DNA of 30,846 nt. It comes from an uncultured Ruminococcus sp. Its GTDB lineage: Bacteria; Bacillota; Clostridia; Oscillospirales; Ruminococcaceae. Shown in pieces: positions 29,660 through 30,846 of this stretch. Positions within the stretch are counted from its first letter, which is position 1, and each line of letters starts with the position of its first letter. Where the stretch lies: positions 1 to 30,846 of the forward strand of contig ONNL01000081.1 of the NCBI GenBank assembly GCA_900319195.1, in the 5' to 3' direction. Made by a program: the position numbers and the translations under genes. The notes under the pieces were generated by a model. The model saw only the letters and a program-made list of their open reading frames with translations, was not told where the DNA came from and ran no database searches.

Positions 29660-30214
29660 TCAGCCCGTCATTCTCATGATTATATCCCTGCCGTTTTCCT
29701 TGAGCCATTTTTCGCGCTCGCGGTAATCGGGGAGTACCCTTTCGACCTCTGCCCAGAACCTCGGGGAGTGGTTCATTTCCCTGCGGTGACAGAGCTCGTG
29801 CACTATCAGATAATCGCGTACCTCGGGCGGTGTGAGCATCATGAGACAGTTGAAATTCAAGTTGCCCTTTGACGAGCAGCTTCCCCATTTGCTCTTCTGA
29901 CTGCGGACGGTTATCCTTCCGTATGTCACGCCGACCTGCTCGGCAAAATACCGCACTCTCTCGGGGAGAAGCTCCGCAGCCTGATGTGCGAGCGATTCAA
30001 GCTCCTCCTGTGTGAGAAGTCCCACGCTTTCAAGTCTGCGCCGCCGCTCCTCAGCCTCGGCAAGCTGCTTTTGAAGCCATGCCGCATTCTTCTGGACGAA
30101 GTCGGATATTTCCTTCTCCGTCATTCTGAGGGGAGCTCTCACCTCTGCGGTGCAGTCGGGCAGGACGCGCATTGCTACGGATTTTCGACTGCTCTTTATG
30201 ACGTGTATCTTCAT
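29660..30214 (-). CDS. YgjP-like zinc metallopeptidase (DUF45/WLM)
   Basis: A 184-residue protein of the YgjP/DUF45 family. The zinc site is visible as His139-Glu140-x-x-His143 in IVHELCHRREMNHSPRFW, with His149 as a likely further ligand. The upstream family motif SQKSKWGSCSSKGNLNFN is present at about residues 105-122. An N-terminal beta segment (IKSSRKSVAMRV) and a charged helix (LAEAEERRRRLE) precede it. There is no signal peptide, so it acts in the cytosol; substrates are unknown. Its start overlaps the ispF stop by 4 nt, so it is translated with ispF. Length is a little short of typical (about 230). Confidence 0.88.
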   Translation of the reverse strand: MKIHVIKSSRKSVAMRVLPDCTAEVRAPLRMTEKEISDFVQKNAAWLQKQLAEAEERRRRLESVGLLTQEELESLAHQAAELLPERVRYFAEQVGVTYGRITVRSQKSKWGSCSSKGNLNFNCLMMLTPPEVRDYLIVHELCHRREMNHSPRFWAEVERVLPDYREREKWLKENGRDIIMRMTG

Positions 30215-30690
30215 TCCGCTTTTTCGAGCAGAGCTACTGCGTGTGCGGAGATACCAAGCTTTTCACCCGTGAAGCCGAGGTGCTCCTCGGTGGTAGCCTT
30301 GACGCTTATCTGTGAAACGTCACAGCCGCAGACCTCTGCTATACGCTCGCGCATCTGCATGATGTAGGGAGCGAGCTTCGGTGCCTGTGCAATGACAGTT
30401 GCGTCCACATTGCCTATTCTGTACCCTTTTTCGCGGATTATGCGGCATACCTCTGCCATGAGCTTCATGCTGTCCGCGTCCTTGAAGGAATCATCGTTGT
30501 CGGGGAAAAGATGTCCTATGTCCCCGAGCGCAAGTGCTCCGAGCATAGCGTCCATTATCGCGTGAGCAAGCACATCCGCATCGGAATGCCCGAGCAGCCC
30601 CACAATATGCGGCACCTCTATACCGCCGAGGATCAGCTTTCTTCCCTCTGTGAGCTTGTGGACATCGTATCCGTGACCTATTCTGAACAT
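30211..30690 (-). CDS. ispF: 2-C-methyl-D-erythritol 2,4-cyclodiphosphate synthase
   Basis: A 159-residue enzyme of the non-mevalonate isoprenoid pathway, closing CDP-methylerythritol 2-phosphate to the cyclic diphosphate. Zinc ligands Asp8 and His10 lie in RIGHGYDVHKL, the third His in GLLGHSDADVLAHAIMDA, and the family segment ALGDIGHLFPD follows. The C-terminal VSVKATTEEHLGFTG-type motif is present as ISVKATTEEHLGFTGEKLG. The length is standard for IspF alone, with no IspD fusion. AAAGGA precedes the ATG. It follows the dockerin gene by 47 nt and overlaps the metallopeptidase start by 4 nt. Confidence 0.96.
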   Translation of the reverse strand: MFRIGHGYDVHKLTEGRKLILGGIEVPHIVGLLGHSDADVLAHAIMDAMLGALALGDIGHLFPDNDDSFKDADSMKLMAEVCRIIREKGYRIGNVDATVIAQAPKLAPYIMQMRERIAEVCGCDVSQISVKATTEEHLGFTGEKLGISAHAVALLEKAE

Positions 30691-30737
30691 TTTATCCGTC
30701 CTTTCGTTTTTTCCGCAGCTGTCAATATTGACTCCTT

Positions 30738-30846
30738 TTATTTCGCCTGATTTTCGGCATATGCTTTGAGTATCAGAGCCGCATCAGAGGAGTCTATCGA
30801 GCTGTCGCTATTATAGTCTGCCGCAGCAAGCTGTATATTGTTGAGA
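30738..30846 (-). CDS. C-terminal end of a dockerin-containing protein (partial)
   Basis: The gene enters from beyond the window's right edge; only the last 36 codons are here. They read LNNIQLAAADYNSD, then SSIDSSDAALILKAYAEN and QAK before TAA at 30738. ADYNSDSSIDSSDAALIL is the calcium-binding loop and F-helix pattern of a type I dockerin repeat (D-x-N-x-D-x-x-I-x-x-x-D). Dockerins dock secreted enzymes or other proteins to cohesins in cellulosomes and are abundant in Ruminococcus. The upstream catalytic or structural part, signal peptide and first dockerin repeat are not visible, so the protein's activity is unknown. Confidence 0.8.
   Translation of the reverse strand, partial: LNNIQLAAADYNSDSSIDSSDAALILKAYAENQAK

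Overview
The window looks like chromosome from a Gram-positive gut or rumen anaerobe of the Oscillospiraceae, most likely Ruminococcus or a close relative. The evidence is: strong GGAGG ribosome binding sites; TTGaca-17-TATAAT promoters; a type III glutamine synthetase (GlnN); the DapL route to meso-diaminopimelate; an ANTAR-type nitrogen antiterminator protein; a GEMM-I (cyclic-di-GMP) riboswitch; and a partial gene at the right edge whose last residues form a type I dockerin repeat. The genus is inferred. No rRNA, tRNA, CRISPR array, complete insertion sequence or prophage was seen.

Layout. 112-1527 (minus): mazG-hup-rqcP housekeeping operon with its own promoter and terminator. 1605-4444 (minus): a fold-type I aminotransferase, an unrecognised 173-residue protein and trpS. 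4411-5143: a long non-coding gap with a promoter, a GEMM-I aptamer and two terminators on the minus strand but no convincing controlled gene, then a duplicated plus-strand promoter. 5144-6786 (plus): ACT-domain protein plus UPF0210 protein. 6853-7533 (plus): a four-helix membrane protein. 7601-9669 (minus): dapF-dapL. 9685-10076: a decayed small membrane-protein gene beside a 33-bp duplicate of the dapF start.

10086-27046 is a large nitrogen/glutamine island with two divergent operons. Minus: gltB-gltD-GS-like-ANTAR regulator-purF-asnB. Plus: amt::PII fusion-pyrG-glnN. It joins ammonium uptake and sensing, the GS/GOGAT cycle and three glutamine-using amidotransferases (PurF, AsnB, PyrG; GltB is a fourth). 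Both operons start with a strong promoter followed at once by a terminator hairpin whose 5' arm can instead form a short stem with an A1/G4 hexaloop, the loop type recognised by ANTAR proteins. The ANTAR protein in the minus operon is the obvious candidate regulator of both. The GS-like protein lacks several residues needed for glutamine synthesis, so GlnN is probably the working glutamine synthetase.

27047-27367: a 205-bp nested palindrome between convergent glnN and uvrB. 27368-29332 (minus): uvrB. 29363-29657: two convergent short transcripts sharing one bidirectional terminator and inside an inverted repeat, resembling a small type I toxin-antitoxin locus with a broken toxin frame. 29660-30846 (minus): a YgjP-like metallopeptidase, ispF and the dockerin-bearing partial gene.
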